Shown here piece by piece: positions 34,888-48,100 of a stretch of DNA of 64,000 nt. The position numbers and the translations under genes are program-made. The DNA lies in the NCBI RefSeq assembly GCF_003073045.1, contig NC_037601.1:10031807-10095806 (forward strand), read 5' to 3'. The stretch comes from Pomacea canaliculata (lineage: Eukaryota; Mollusca; Gastropoda; Architaenioglossa; Ampullariidae). The notes under the pieces are model-generated. The model was not told the DNA's origin. It did no database searches and was given only the letters and a program-made list of their open reading frames with translations. Position 1 is the stretch's first letter. Every line of letters starts with the position of its first letter.

Positions 34888-37509
34888 ATTTATTTTCCTG
34901 GAAGAAAGTCGGTTAAAACAAGAGTACAAGCAAGACAAGTTGAGACCCATTTTGTATTATTATGGCAAGAGAACAATGAAGAAATCAGATCGACAGTGAA
35001 GATGGGTGGCGACCTTTGTGTGGTTGCTTGCTCATACATAATGTGTATCGTTCTGTGTTGTCATGGGCATCGTGTGTTTGGCACGATACACAATAAACAC
35101 GATGGCAATATCACATGAGAACACCATCCTCGTGCATTGGGTTACCTCCGCCTATCGTCTCAAATTGCAAATGCACTCTTCCTTTCCCCCAAAACTGTGT
35201 CACGAAGAACATATATTAACAGACATATGAACTTAATCCCACTTGGGACGACTCCCATTCTGCACACATTTTTCATTCAATTATAAAGGTTCCAAGTAAG
35301 AAATTCCATTTACATGGGGATGTAAGTGACAAATGACAGAATACCAGAGCAGCTCTGGTCAATATTTGATTGCAGCGTTTGCCGAGGGTCATAAAGCAAA
35401 CTTCGGCATCACGAAACCTTCGAACACGAAGATACCAAAGCGTATTACACCATAAAAGGCTCGCAATTGTACTGCACCAAAATGAAATGCATATTCATTT
35501 TTCTAAAAGCTTGGTGGGGGAAGACATTTTTCACCTCACAAAGACTTTAAATGTCTGTAGTCGCGCGATTGCTGTACCTGTAATCAGCGCGTGCGTCTTT
35601 GATCTTTTTTTGTAAGATTGGTATGTACAGGTGTATGTTTGGACGCACGTGTGTTTGTGTGTGTTTGGTATCACACATAATCCTGAAGACTTTTGTAAGA
35701 GGCTTCCAGTAGGAGCTGTTGCACCACGAATTTGCTACGCAGCTATTGTGGCATCTCTAAAGCTGATTGTAAACTTATACGATGATAGTTATCTTTAATT
35801 TATTCAGATGTCTTGTGATACATTGCATTTACCATGAATTTAAATTAAAACATCTAACCCTGATCAGTGTATTATAATATAGTTTAGATGCCACTGATTT
35901 ATTAATTTGCTTTACTACAGTATAAATGTAAACAAAGTATTAACAACTGTTGTTACATTCTATTTAGACGATTTAGAAATGTTTTATGATGTAACGGGTT
36001 TATTGGTCGTTGTCATAAAAAGTCTTTCAAAATGAATAATTTAGTCGACCTTACACGATCTGGTGAAACCTCATTTTTGATTATTAAAGATTTACTTAGA
36101 CTTCATCATATGTCCCTCAAATGTTCATCAAATGTCTGCAGGTATTTTATTGGTATTCGCCCTGTTGAGCGCTCTTGGTTTTCTTACTTAGAAAAAGTCT
36201 TCCGTTTGTAAACTATCTTCATTCCAAGCATCAACCTCGGACAGCCATAGAAACATCTGTGCTTTTCTTGAGCCACTAAGTATCTTTGAAGCTGGCTTGT
36301 CCTCTACAAGATGACAGTGCGACAAGAGGCATCCGCTCTTTCTACCTTTTCTTTCCTCGTCGTCCAAACATGGCGGTAATGCCTTCCTTTGACGAAGGGA
36401 AAATGAGAGGCTTTTCATGGGGGACGATCCTCAGTTTCGAAATGTCTTCAACAAAAACAAAAAAAGCACCTCAAGACCTTGAATTTGTCGAGCTGCGGTA
36501 TGTAGGGAAGACCCAAGACATGCTGTTGATGGGTGTCAGCAGGTGGCGTGGACCTCCCGACCACAGCTGTGAAAGATTCTCGCTACTTGCCGATATTTAC
36601 AAAGTGAGAGTCCTTATAAGGATACATGGAGATGAGTCTTTATATACTAGGATACAAGGATGTGACCTTTGGGTACAGTGATCACCGTTAGGCCAACTAG
36701 GAAGTTGTCTGATGTAAGCCCTGAGTGGAGGGGCAGGCGGAGGAGGAACAGAGAGAGGGTCTCGGTCTTTTCTTGAGAACGACGAGTGAAGGATATACAT
36801 GTCAGCGTTCAATCAACAACACGACTTTCAATCAACAGTACATTCTTCAATCAACAATAGGTTGCTTAACAACGACATTCAATCAACAATTTTTGCTTCA
36901 TCAACAGCAAGTTTTGCTTAAATACACAGTGCTAGTAATCCATGATAGCGATTTGATATCCGTTTTCGTAAGCTATAAAATGCTTTATTGTGAAATATTC
37001 CATCAGATACAACATGGAGAAATATCAGGCAGATACAATAAATAATGAGATCACCACATGTGATTTATCATGGAAGCCGTACTTTCAACGACGGTTATAA
37101 AGACACTCACTGGTCACTTTACAAACTATTTAGGTGGAAACCCGCTATTCACATAAATACAGAAGCTCAATAGTCCGGTAAATACACTCACCAGTCCAAT
37201 AAATACAGTAACTCGTCACATGAGAAAATGGTTTCTACTTTGCGGTCCTTTTCATCTTGTTTTCTTGTAATAAATCTGCTGGAAAGAGGCACAAGTTTAG
37301 GAAGACTGTTTGCAGAGGACAGGTCCTGTTCTATCATGAGGCCACCTCGGCACTTGTCGAGAGCACAACACGGAGTGGAGCACAGAAATGGTCTGAGATA
37401 TTTTTTTAAAGCGACGAATGATGTTATGAAAGAATATTCAGGTCATACATATATTTATGTTACCCATTTATCTACAAATATCGAAATTATGGCATGCTTA
37501 GGCTTAGTC

Positions 37510-37575
37510 GACACAGTGAGATGCGCTGTGAGATGTGAGGACACAATGAGATGTGCTGTGAGATGTGAGGACACA
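37510..37575 (+). repeat. Short tandem duplication, about 30-bp unit
   Basis: GACACAGTGAGATGCGCTGT with GAGATGTGAG is followed by a near copy (GACACAATGAGATGTGCTGT) and a third start (GACACAGAGAG). Two full units and part of a third. Confidence 0.7.
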
Positions 37576-40500
37576 GAGAGACGGGCCCTTTGATACCAGG
37601 ATACAGCGACTGCAGGTGACGGAGAGACGGAAAGCAAAATAACGAGAGTGGCTAACCGAGAAGACGCTGCAGCCAGGCCATGCAGGTTATGTAATCGCAA
37701 ACATGGTTCGCTCGTCGTGTCCTCGTATGGACTAAGGACGAGCCAGTTTGTGCGGCAACAAGTTTGGAGAGAACATGTGAGAAGTCGTCAGGGCGGTTAA
37801 AAGGGGCCGCAATCCCGGAAAGGCATGTTAAGTTGCAGCCCTTTGTTTAGAGGTGTGGGGGCAGCCAGTGATCCCGGCGGACAAAACCCACATTCTGTGG
37901 CCCTTTAATCGATGGAGAACATGTCAAGCGCTCTGGTGCGGGATTTACAAGCAGCATATTTTTTACCTTTTTTTTAAACTCTTGAAGAATGCCCTAACTT
38001 TGTAACGGACAGATGTGACGTCATAATCACGTGGTTAAGCGTGAGGAAGGGGTCAGCGAGGTCATGTCAAGACTTAATCTGGGTCGGATGGTGTGTGTAG
38101 GTGTGTGGCGGAGGAGGAGGTGAAGGTTGAGTGCTGGAGGATGGGTGGGTCTGGGTGGTTGCGAGAAAGAAGAGTTGTCTGGCTGCTACAGATGATGGCA
38201 TCTTTTGGCGTAGAAGGTGGTAGAGAGTGTTTGATTCATGTGTGAATACTACAGCACACCAGCTTTATTTTGTACTACCCACTGTACGAGGCATTATCGG
38301 TGGCTCCAAATGAAAATCCCCAAAGAGTACATTAATTCTGACCGACCTTTTGACACCACTGACATTGGCTTTATTTTTAGAACACTGTGTGTATGTGGAG
38401 AGACAGATCGAGATTTGATCCATTATCCACAATTCCTTGTCGCCTTTATGTGGAAGCACTTTTCCTTTCTAAAATCATCAACAGCAACGAAAGGTGGGAA
38501 GCAGAGGAAGAGAGTGAACCTTCAGCAATCCCTGTTACACGTGTGTTTAGCTGCACGGACGCCACGCATGTCACTGTCCACGAGCTGGACTCCAAAGAAG
38601 TTGCAGATCCAAGGTTGACAGTAACATCCCAGAAGAGGTGCGAATTCAAGGGCCAAAGAAACAGTAGAAATGAAGATGGATGCAAGCTTTACACTTCCAC
38701 AACAACAGTGGCATGTAAAACAGATAATACATAAATACAGCTTGAGAAACGTCCCCCTCTTGACTTAACATGGGAGTTACTCATGAACAAGTGCCGAAGC
38801 TTGATTACCGGCGTTGATTACCGGTGGGGGTTACCAGTGCGAAACACTATAACCTTTTCTATGAAGTGTGGGCATAAAATGCTGTATTTACAGTGTAGAT
38901 ATAGTTTGTAGATATAGGTTGTTACAAAGCACGATCCTTGGGGCGTCGTCTCAAGGTAGAAAGGAAAGAAAAGTAATTAATTTTCTGTATCTATTCCTCC
39001 ACCCTTTCACTCAACTCTTCATGAATGTTTGGCCTCAAAGTACCCGGATGTTATGGCATTGTCAAGCGGGTGCCAGGGTGGCGAAGAGGAGGGTGGGTGG
39101 CATTATGCTTTTTCGCACGTAGCAGACGACTTTCTAACATTCGTTTAAAAAAAATTTCGTCTCGTTAGGTCAAAGTTACTGTAGTGCGCTGTAACGATCT
39201 GTGCACTTTGATAATTCGATATTCGACGAAACCTCTCTCTCTCTCACACACTCACACAGTCACGTGCTTGCTCGCTCGCTCACGCACTCAACAAGCAGGC
39301 ATGGAACAACAAACTGAAAGTGGTTGTGACAGCTTCCTCGTGTCCTACCTACAGCAATAATGGCGACACTAGCACTGAACTGGTCCCATAGCTCCGCGCA
39401 CTACACTCGTATACATTTCAGTTTTCAAGTGACGAGAGAGATACGCATGTTTGACGAGACAACATTCACAACCAGTTGACAACAGGTGAAGCAAGAAGTA
39501 CAGATGAACCACTTTCAAGTTTTCATGTCTGGTCCTAAGACCCACCTTTACTACCAGTAGCTGAGCTCTCTCTTTTCTTCTCTTCTGCTCCTTTTGTTTG
39601 TTTATTTGTTTTTGTGTTTGTGGGTCTCTATAGAGTGCATATACTCATATTCTAGAGAAAGAGGTACAGAGACTAACTTACATGTGCACTTGGTTCTCTG
39701 CAAATAAACACATAATAACAAGGTGACAATAGCTATGATGTCGTCATGGTCGACTGACCGCGGAAGACAAGGACTATTTGATGAAAATGGTGCTAATGAC
39801 CGTCACGTGACTGTGACCGTGTATCCCATTGGCCAGGCATCTCTTGTTTCTGACAGACTACTCTGTCAAACCGCATTTATGTCTGTCTTTGCCTTACATA
39901 GGCGTGCTTGTGCATGTGCGCTGAATTTTATTTACTTGAAACAGTAAATCACTGGAGGTGAAGCAGTCCAGGAACAGAGCCTCCCTCTGAGCAAACATCG
40001 CGGTGCTAGTGACGGTTTTAGATGAAGTGTTTGCAGAAAAGTCTTTCAATATGATGCTCACTAGAGTCTGCACCTGATGATACAAAGTGAACTCAGTACA
40101 ACTCTAGTAAAACAAAACAATAAACTGTTGTCAGGGACAATCTTGCAACAGTCACCAGCTATATGATTGTGAGTCATGTGATGTTTGAGTGGATGAGTGA
40201 CTGGATGAGGCTTCCTGTTAATGACGGTCTGTAGTGGTCTACAATAATCAGTATGTCCTCGTCGTCTGCTGCTTTGTCAGTCTCACAAAGTGTATTAACT
40301 AAGTGTACATCTACACTATCACCTGATACACTCTGTATACAGTCTGTAAGATAAAGTGACTGACTTTATTGTCTCAATAAACCCAGACATACACCACCGA
40401 CAGGATGCGTCAGTAGGCTGTGATATACAGCAGCTGACACGACATGTAAGTAGTACTCGGTCTGCAAAACTCAACTGTCAGTAGTGAGGAAAAACATTGT

Positions 40501-40954
40501 GTGACACTTGACAGCGAGATTTGTTGTCAGTACTGCTGTCAGTGCAGTTGCCAATCCTTTTTTTCAGTTATCAATACTGTTGTCCTGTCGTTGATTCTGC
40601 TGTTATCATGTTGTTGTTACTGTTATCATACTGTTGACGTATTCAGTCTACTTCCCGAAGCACCAAGATTTCTGCAGCTGTATGAGAGTGACAGCTGCTG
40701 ACAGTTTGACGAAAAGAAGCTGTCATCAATTGTACAGCCAAGAAGCAGGACTACAATCCTTACCCAGACCTTTCAGCCAATCATTGTGCAGGGAAACTGT
40801 GACGTCATGCACGTTTCGCCCAGCCCGAGCAACTTGAGAGTGAGAGAAAGAAAGAAAGAGAAAGATCATCTTTGAAAATGATGAGATCTCAGGAGAGTGA
40901 ACGCAAGTCTACTTGCTGATAAACGGCTCAGAAACACCTGCTTGTGAAGAATCC

Positions 40955-41160
40955 GTGATCCTGATGCTAGCAGGGAATGTCTATCAGTGATCCTGATGCT
41001 AGCAGGGAATGTCTATCAGTGATCTTGATGCTAGCGGGGAATGTCTATCAGTGATCTTGATGCTAGCGGGGAATGTCTATCAGTGATCTTGATGCTAGCA
41101 GGGAATGTCTATCAGTGATCTTGATGCTAGCAGGGGATGTCTGTCAGTGATCCTGATGCA
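40955..41160 (+). repeat. Minisatellite, 32-bp unit, about 6.4 copies
   Basis: Unit starts GTGATCCTGATGCTAGCAGG and ends GAATGTCTATCA. Units begin near 40955, 40987, 41019, 41051, 41083, 41115 and 41147 (partial). Differences between units are few (ATCC/ATCT, AGCAGG/AGCGGG). There are no spacers, so it is a plain tandem array. Confidence 0.9.
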
Positions 41161-44100
41161 GGGTTAGTCGGTCGTTATGTTTGACTTGCACTGGGTGGCT
41201 CAGTCACGTTAGAACCAGTCTCACAGACTAGTCAGTCGTGTCACAACCCGCTTCCCCGATTGGCTGCGAGGTCCTCTCCTTGAACACTCGACCTCGGACA
41301 AGCGGCGGTGCACTCGGCCTGTAGATTAAGTGCTTGGCGATCGCATTCTGTTTACTATTCCAGATAAGGATAATTTACAGAACATGACTATTTGAAACTA
41401 CACAGTCGTTACTCTTTACCAACAGCACGTAAACAGGAGCAGTCTGCAAGATACTCACTCTTCCTGCTAGCAGTTTGTAGGATATTCCACCAACCACTCA
41501 CTGAATAATCATTGAGATGACTGCTGAGGGGACATGAGGTACACACAAGCATACCTACCTCCCCCCTCCACCGTTGACAGCTGTATAGCAGCCCCTTGTC
41601 CTCACTTTACACCATGCATAGCCGATGATCCCTGTGTCCCGATGTTTGTTTTGTTGGAATTTACGGACAGCAAGGGCAGATAATCTAGTTTGCGGAGGGC
41701 AGAAAATGTTTGTGAAGGGGTTTTTCCTTTTATGAGTTATGGGCTGGTCCTAGTTCCCTTGCTCCTTCTTAAGCCTAGTCTGGCAAGTAAAACACGTCTT
41801 TTAGAAAAAAAAATGAAAGAAACCTTTCTAAGACAACTCGCACGCTACTGTGACACCGTGAAACCGTGGAGATGACCACAAACAGATTTTCGGTTTAAAC
41901 TTTGGAATATTATTTTCAGCTTAATTCGTTTTACCCCCAGAGATAATCCCAGGTACTTCGAGGAATCTAGATATGACAGGAAAGAGGATACTTGTTAAAG
42001 GAGTGTTCAGTCGCCCTCAGATGCGCGGGAGGGAAGACGCAGAGCAGGAGGGGCTGCTATATGAGGGGCTGACAGTCTGATCTCAAAACATAGGGACTGA
42101 TAACCCGGCACAGGTATGGCAAGTATATCGTGCGGGTCAAGGCAACGGCCTGAGTGAAGGCTGGGTGTGAGGTGTTATTTCTTATCGAACATGTTATTTT
42201 CTGCCTAAGAATAAAAACAGCGATAGCGTGCTGGCGACAGGGACGTGAAGGTGGACACTGTGTTTAATGGCACGGGCCAAAGGTCAGATTACACACTTAC
42301 ACGTCTCTCATGCAGTTTAACTGTTACAGGACCTTCTTGTGGCAGAACCATTTAATGGTTCTTAAGGAATGGAGACTAGGCTGCACCTGATGCTGAGTTG
42401 CTTTGTTCTCCAACGATTTTTCGACTATTTCGACTATGTGCAACAACATGTCGTCTGACACGTACATGGCCATCAGGTCAACAATAATGCAGTGTGACAC
42501 ACAAGTGTCTCATGCTCACATATTTACAGACTCGCACACCCCGGGCCTCCAAGTTCTATCCCAGACACTCCAAGTTGTATCTGTACAGATTCCCGCCCTC
42601 AAAGTTCTATTGATACACATATTCCAGCCATCTCCTGTCACAGTGGTTTGTTCTGACGAACAGTTGCTGGTTGGTTCTTGGATAGGGGAAGAACCCGCGG
42701 TCCTCTCAGTAACAAACCCACCACCCATCCCTTCATCGCGAAAAACAAGGCAGCCACAAGCAAGGCCTGCTCCAGACACTCGAGGTACGTGGTCCGTGTG
42801 TCATACCCGCTACCCGACTTTGGCTCCACACCGCGCTCCTGGAGCTGCACGAGACGCCAGATATCGAGTTCTAGCGACACAAAAACGGATGACAAGCAAT
42901 CCCAGCCTACAATATATCTATCCATAGTGTTTGTGTCTACATCTATATATCTGTAGATATGGTGTTCGTGTCGACATGTCGGCACGCGGGAGGGATGGTG
43001 TAGGGAGGACTTGTTTGTTTAGATTCTTGAGGAAAACCGAGGAGTGCATCATCCGACGTGAGAGGTTCCCTGCGAGACACACGACCTCTGATTTCAATTC
43101 GATGTTTTGAAACTTGATGGCGGCTAGAGACGGTACAATTTACTTGACCACGTGACCACGTTGCCACACATCAACACTTGCGCGTGTCCCTGGATGCGAA
43201 GACTTGTCGTGTTTGGACACACCGGTATCTTTGGAAGATACCCGCATCCCTGTAGCAAACTCGTTTAGCAGCATGAGTCGCTGTCTCGGATGCAAACTGT
43301 GTGACGAACTTTAGTTATCGGGAAGGCTAGTGACAACCACTCCTAGAAACATTTTTGTTTTACTCCTTCTTCTCTCGACATCTTTCGTCTTCCACTCCTC
43401 TGCCGTCTCTTCCTCCCTGGACTGACACTGCTGACTTCATCCTCATATTCCTCTTCATGAACTCTTCAGAATAACGAGGGCACACGCCTGGAGATCCCTG
43501 ACTGGACAAACATTTCCCTGTTCCTTCCGCCTTTTGTCTGCCTTTCCTGCCTCTGCTCTTTGGCCAGACCAGCTAGCGAGCAGAGATCGCAATTGTGTTA
43601 GAATGCAGGTCAAAGTTTATCTTACACATCGCCAAAGTGTTTGAATTGTACACTGATAATTAACCGATGCCCTTCCTGTCCTTTTGATCGCATCACGTGA
43701 TTTCCGGTATCAGTGGGATAAAATGTCTTCAGTCTCTTGACTGATTGTCGGCTGTACATCATGGGGTTTGACAGAATGTTCTAGACTCTAAGGGTGAAAA
43801 AAAAGTCGTGTACACAAGGGGAAAAAATCTCATTTTACAGTTGAATAGAGAGCTGCCTCACGTGAGATGACAGGGGCCAACATTCAACATTAGTGAGCAG
43901 TGTTGTAATAAACAGATAACATGCAATAGATATGAGCTCAAGGTAACACATAGTAAACAACAGCTCAATGTTGTAATATTCATCCAATAAACAAGCCGCG
44001 TCTTGTTATAAACAACAGGATTTTTTCCTTCTCACCTATGGACATCCTGTAGTAGCAAACTGACTGGTCATCACCGGACATAAAATGCTTTCTCGTGCGA

Positions 44101-44574
44101 CTTGGGTCATCGTGGTCTGAAAATGTGATCATGAAGTTGGTGTGTCAGCCAGACAGTTATGTAGCCTTGTACACCAGTCAACAACGCTTTTTTTTTAAAG
44201 AGGAGGTGGGGGAGGGAGGGAAAGTAACCCACACTTCACCAGGAAGTTCCGACAGCCACTTGGATTCCTGGTGCAAGGAGAGCCAGTCTCTTAATGAAGC
44301 TCGTTACCCAACGGGCGACAAGCTTGGTGCAAACATTGATGTACACCATAAACACAGACCCACGCGCAGCGCGCTCCGGGCACCCGAGGTACGTCACCTG
44401 TTGATTACCCAGGGTACCCAGTACGTCTAAATGACTTTGCTGGTGTCTCGATATTTAAATTTACTGATCACATGATCTTACATCTCCGACTATGGCATGT
44501 TTTCTCACCACAAAACAACGCGGTTTTCCAGTCTTCTCTTCCTTTTCTGTCCGAGGAAGCAGATCTTTAACGAT

Positions 44575-44660
44575 AGCAATAACAATAACAACAACAATAA
44601 CAATAACAATAACAATAACAACAACAGACTTTATTAATCCCAACGGGCAATTTAAACATG
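44575..44660 (-). repeat. (AATAAC)n microsatellite joined to a TTTATTAATCCC motif, likely retroposon 3' end
   Basis: A run of AATAAC and ACAACA units (44575-44625) leads into GACTTTATTAATCCCAACGG then GCAATT. The motif TTTATT-ATCCC-GGG-AATT next to a simple repeat is a familiar 3' terminus of non-LTR elements in animal genomes. Only the end is visible here, on the minus strand. Element family not assigned. Confidence 0.5.
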
Positions 44661-45100
44661 GGAGCTGTGCCCTGTTTCCAAAATATATTTATATGGGGAA
44701 AGAAAAACATGCACACCTACCCATCACACACACACATCATCAGATGACAGGGAAATGTAACTCTTTATGACAGATGGCGTCACAATCAGCAACAGAAGGA
44801 CGAGCAGCGCCGCCTACAGATGTGACCTGTCGTCATGGAGACACAGTTTAATCTCTGAAACATAACAGACTGGCCATTCACACTTCAATATTATGTCACA
44901 CATGTACTGACAGCAGTCACACCAGTCACACTTCATGATCACGTCACACACATACCGGACAGACAGACAAACAGAGAAAGAGTATGAAAGCGAGTGACTG
45001 AGAAAGAGAGAAATGAAAAATGAAAGAATGAAAGACAAAAAGATGAGAGGAGGGTAGCCTGAAGACCGAGGTTGGAGACTAGAGACATTGTAAATAAAAG

Positions 45101-45155
45101 TATATAAAGACGAGGGAGGGTGTGAGCCACGGCAGCGACCTGCAGGCGGATACAG
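45101..45155 (+). promoter_or_regulatory. Candidate TATA promoter and short leader exon, possibly of UNC93A
   Basis: TATATAAAG starts at 45101. About 30 bp downstream a purine-rich stretch ends GGATACAG followed by donor GTGAGG at 45156. A second consensus donor (CCAG then GTAAGT) lies near 45486. UNC93A coding exon 1 is preceded by an acceptor-like CCACAGCAG near 50160, so its 5'UTR may be spliced from here, 5 kb upstream. This link is inference. Confidence 0.3.
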
Positions 45156-45159
45156 GTGA

Positions 45160-48100
45160 GGTAAAGGATTAGCGGAAAGCGGTGCTGATAAGAAGGTAAG
45201 TATACCTACAAGGTGTGTCCTGCCCCCTGTACCACGTCACACCATTGGTCCGCGGCCTCCTGCCTTTCTTGGGTTCTCGCCAGTCTCCCGCAGTTTGTCG
45301 CTGCCTGTCAAGGTAAGAGGCTCGCCAGACACTCGGAGGATAACTTGGTCTCAGGTCTCGGATGTGCAGCTGGTGTTCTCATCTGTTTACCTACCTGAGT
45401 TGTGCCTCCCTGAGCTAAGATTGTTAACCGGATTTGAGTATAGCTCCGCAAACCACAACAGCAACAACAAGTGGGCCAGTGACCAGGTAAGTGCACGTGG
45501 CATTACACACTCACCTCACACATACCTTACTTGTGTTGATTGCGAGTCGAAGGTCGCAACACAATCATCCAGGGCACAGGTCATGACAAACTAACTGAAG
45601 ACGAGGCACCTGCCCAGGTGTGTGTGTGTGATGTTGGGGTGGACGTGAGTGAATAAATCTACTGCATGTGGCCGTTGTAGGGATGGTGGGGGATGATGCC
45701 CTGACTGTACCCACAACAACTGTACTCAGGGTTGAGATTATCTCTGAACACATCTCTCACACACACACACACGATGATATGAGATGGTAACATTCACACA
45801 TATGTGTCTGAAACATCTACACCCTACTGTTTGTGGAATGTCTGTGTGTGTGTGTGAGAGAGAGTGTGAGTGGAGGGAAGGTGGTGGTAGCCGTTGGCGT
45901 TGTGCTTGTGTCGAGATGAATATCTTCATAAAGCGGATGCAGTTATCGCATTCTTTCTGAAGTGCGCCTCGTCTCAAAACTCCTCAGTTCGTGTTTCGAA
46001 CAGTCTGTGTATGTGTGTGGTCTTGTTTGTGTGCTTGTTTTTTTTTTCTGTGAGTGCTTCTCTGTGTGTGTGGGGAAAGGGGGTTGTGTGTGTGTTTCTC
46101 TGTATGTTTTTTTTCTGTGTATCTGTTTTTCCGTGAGTGATTCAGTGCGTGTGTGTGCTTATTTTTTCTGAGTGCTTCTGTGTGTGTGTGTTTAAGCATG
46201 TTTACGTGGAGACATATTTGTAGATGTGCGTTGAAACCAGTGATGAAAGCCCTATTTTTACATGCTGTAGGTTAAGGGGCCTAAGGGACTGGTAGAGGTG
46301 TGTGTGTGGGGGGGGGAGGAGGGTTAGTAATCTGTCTGACGCCCAGTGACGGTTGTCTATCCCAAGTTTTGCTACATCCGGGATAGCGCATTCTTTTCCA
46401 GATGTGACAGGTGAGCACATCCACCGTGTGTTGTTGTAAATGTCCGTTTTCTGTGAGAAAGTCGGCGGGGGTGGTGGTGGTGGTGGTGGTGTCGACGTTC
46501 AAGATCTTTGCAAACCACATGCTTGTTCTTCAGATCTCAAATATCTCCGTCGCAGGAAAATGAAGTTGGTGCTGGGCAACACACTATCGCCAGACCCTTG
46601 TTCTTGAAATGGTCCCTCCAGTCGATAGGGACAGGATGGAGACCTGTTGCTAGGCAAACGTATCTGTTGTGAGGTTTCACATGTTTGTAACTAGTTCTTT
46701 CCTCGATAACTGAATTTCCATGACCTGTCAGACATGCTGCTTGGGTCCTACTGTTTTCGCATGGAGGTCAAGACCAAGATGTCTTTGAGGGGCTTGGTGA
46801 CGGACAAGAAATGAAGGCCAAGATTGTTGTCAAGGAACTCTTTCTCTTCCACCTACCCACTAACGCATTCAGACATTAGCGTATTCCTTCATTCAACATG
46901 CAACACATTAAATGTGACTCCGTGGACTCTAATTTAAATATGGAACAGAGAGAGAGGAATGATAACCCTGGAAAAAGTTAGGACAAATAAATGAGTCCTT
47001 ACCTATTAATAAAAAAATAAAAAGCCAAGGAAAGTTAATGGAGCGACATTAACCCCCTCCACTCACACACTGACACTTCCAGTCCCGTTAAACACTGTTG
47101 TCATTTATCCCGTGCTGAACAAACCACATCTTCCACACACACACACAAAATTGAGCTAACCCCTGACCTTGATGATGGTTGTAACGGGCTTGGTAATGTA
47201 ACGTATACCAGTAATGTCTTAAAGTCTGGCTGTTAGCGAGAAGACCAAGAGAGTACATTAAGAGGTGGAGGTTGTTATGGATGGAGCTGTTGATGAAGGT
47301 AAGGCTAGTTCGTTGCAGATGGCATGGTGACGTACTCCCTGACTGTATTAGACACCCACGTGACCGGCTCTGTCATGCGTCCCATAACGACTATTACGTC
47401 GTCTGTTATCTGTTATCGGTCAAACAGTGCGAGTAAGAAGCAGGAAAGTATTCTTTATTGTGTTCCTTTTGAACAAGAGTACCGGATATTGTCAACACTC
47501 CCGGATACCCACCATCATCCACAACAAACCTTTGACCTTCCATGGAAGAGGAGACCCGTGGACGTGAATTGATTTGGTGACAGGTGATAAAGTGGCCTAC
47601 GGTGCGAGGAGACATGTGGATGGAAATAAATTTAGATAGTCACAACGAAAACTGTACTAAACAGGAAGTCAACAAGATAAGTTAGATTTAATACTTCAGC
47701 GTTGGACCTTGCCACTGAGCCAGTCAACGACGCATGGGGCGAGTCAGCCAGGGCTGGGCGCAGTAAGCAAAATGTTGTACTACAGACACAGTTCACAGGT
47801 AGCAGTAGTTTGGAACCTAGGAATAAAGAGGAAGTCTTTTTTGTCTCTTTTGTCAGTTGATAAGTCAATCTGTGAATAACCCCTTCCATCAGCCCCACCC
47901 CTCTAACTACCTGCTAGTGATGTCAGGGTTGCACACGAGGTGTCTGACGGATGTTTGCCTTTTACAAGCTATCGTCAGGTGTTACGGACTTGCTCGATAT
48001 ATGTGTCTACCTATTTACCTAGCGTCTACCTATTTACCTAGCCCTGACTGTGTTGTCACGCTTCCAACCTTCTCTCCTCTTTCGAACATTTTATTGTAAC

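Larger units (their letters stand above)
30001..45100. other. Large interval without a recognised gene
   Basis: No frame here has a domain I recognise, and I could not chain exons with matching phases. Longer open frames (36286-36681, 38238-38618, 38387-38734, 42403-42927) lack homology visible to me. The interval holds a SINE tail (32805-32859), a 166-bp MITE (34722-34887), CAATCAACA-rich low-complexity DNA (36806-36905), short tandem repeats (37510-37575, 40955-41160) and a transposon-like tail at 44575-44660. A lineage-specific or non-coding gene cannot be excluded. Confidence 0.5.

Noticed and set aside
36286-36681. 131-aa open frame as a gene
   Set aside because: No recognised domain, no clear splice partners, and length is compatible with chance.
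38238-38734. Two overlapping open frames (126 and 115 aa) as coding exons
   Set aside because: Overlapping frames on the same strand, no similarity I recognise, no matching phase partners.
40955-41160. Evenly spaced repeats that could suggest a CRISPR-like array
   Set aside because: Units are contiguous with no spacers and lie in animal DNA. It is a minisatellite.
42403-42927. 174-aa open frame as a gene
   Set aside because: Composition is low-complexity, opposite-strand frames are equally open, and no domain is visible. A lineage-specific gene remains possible.
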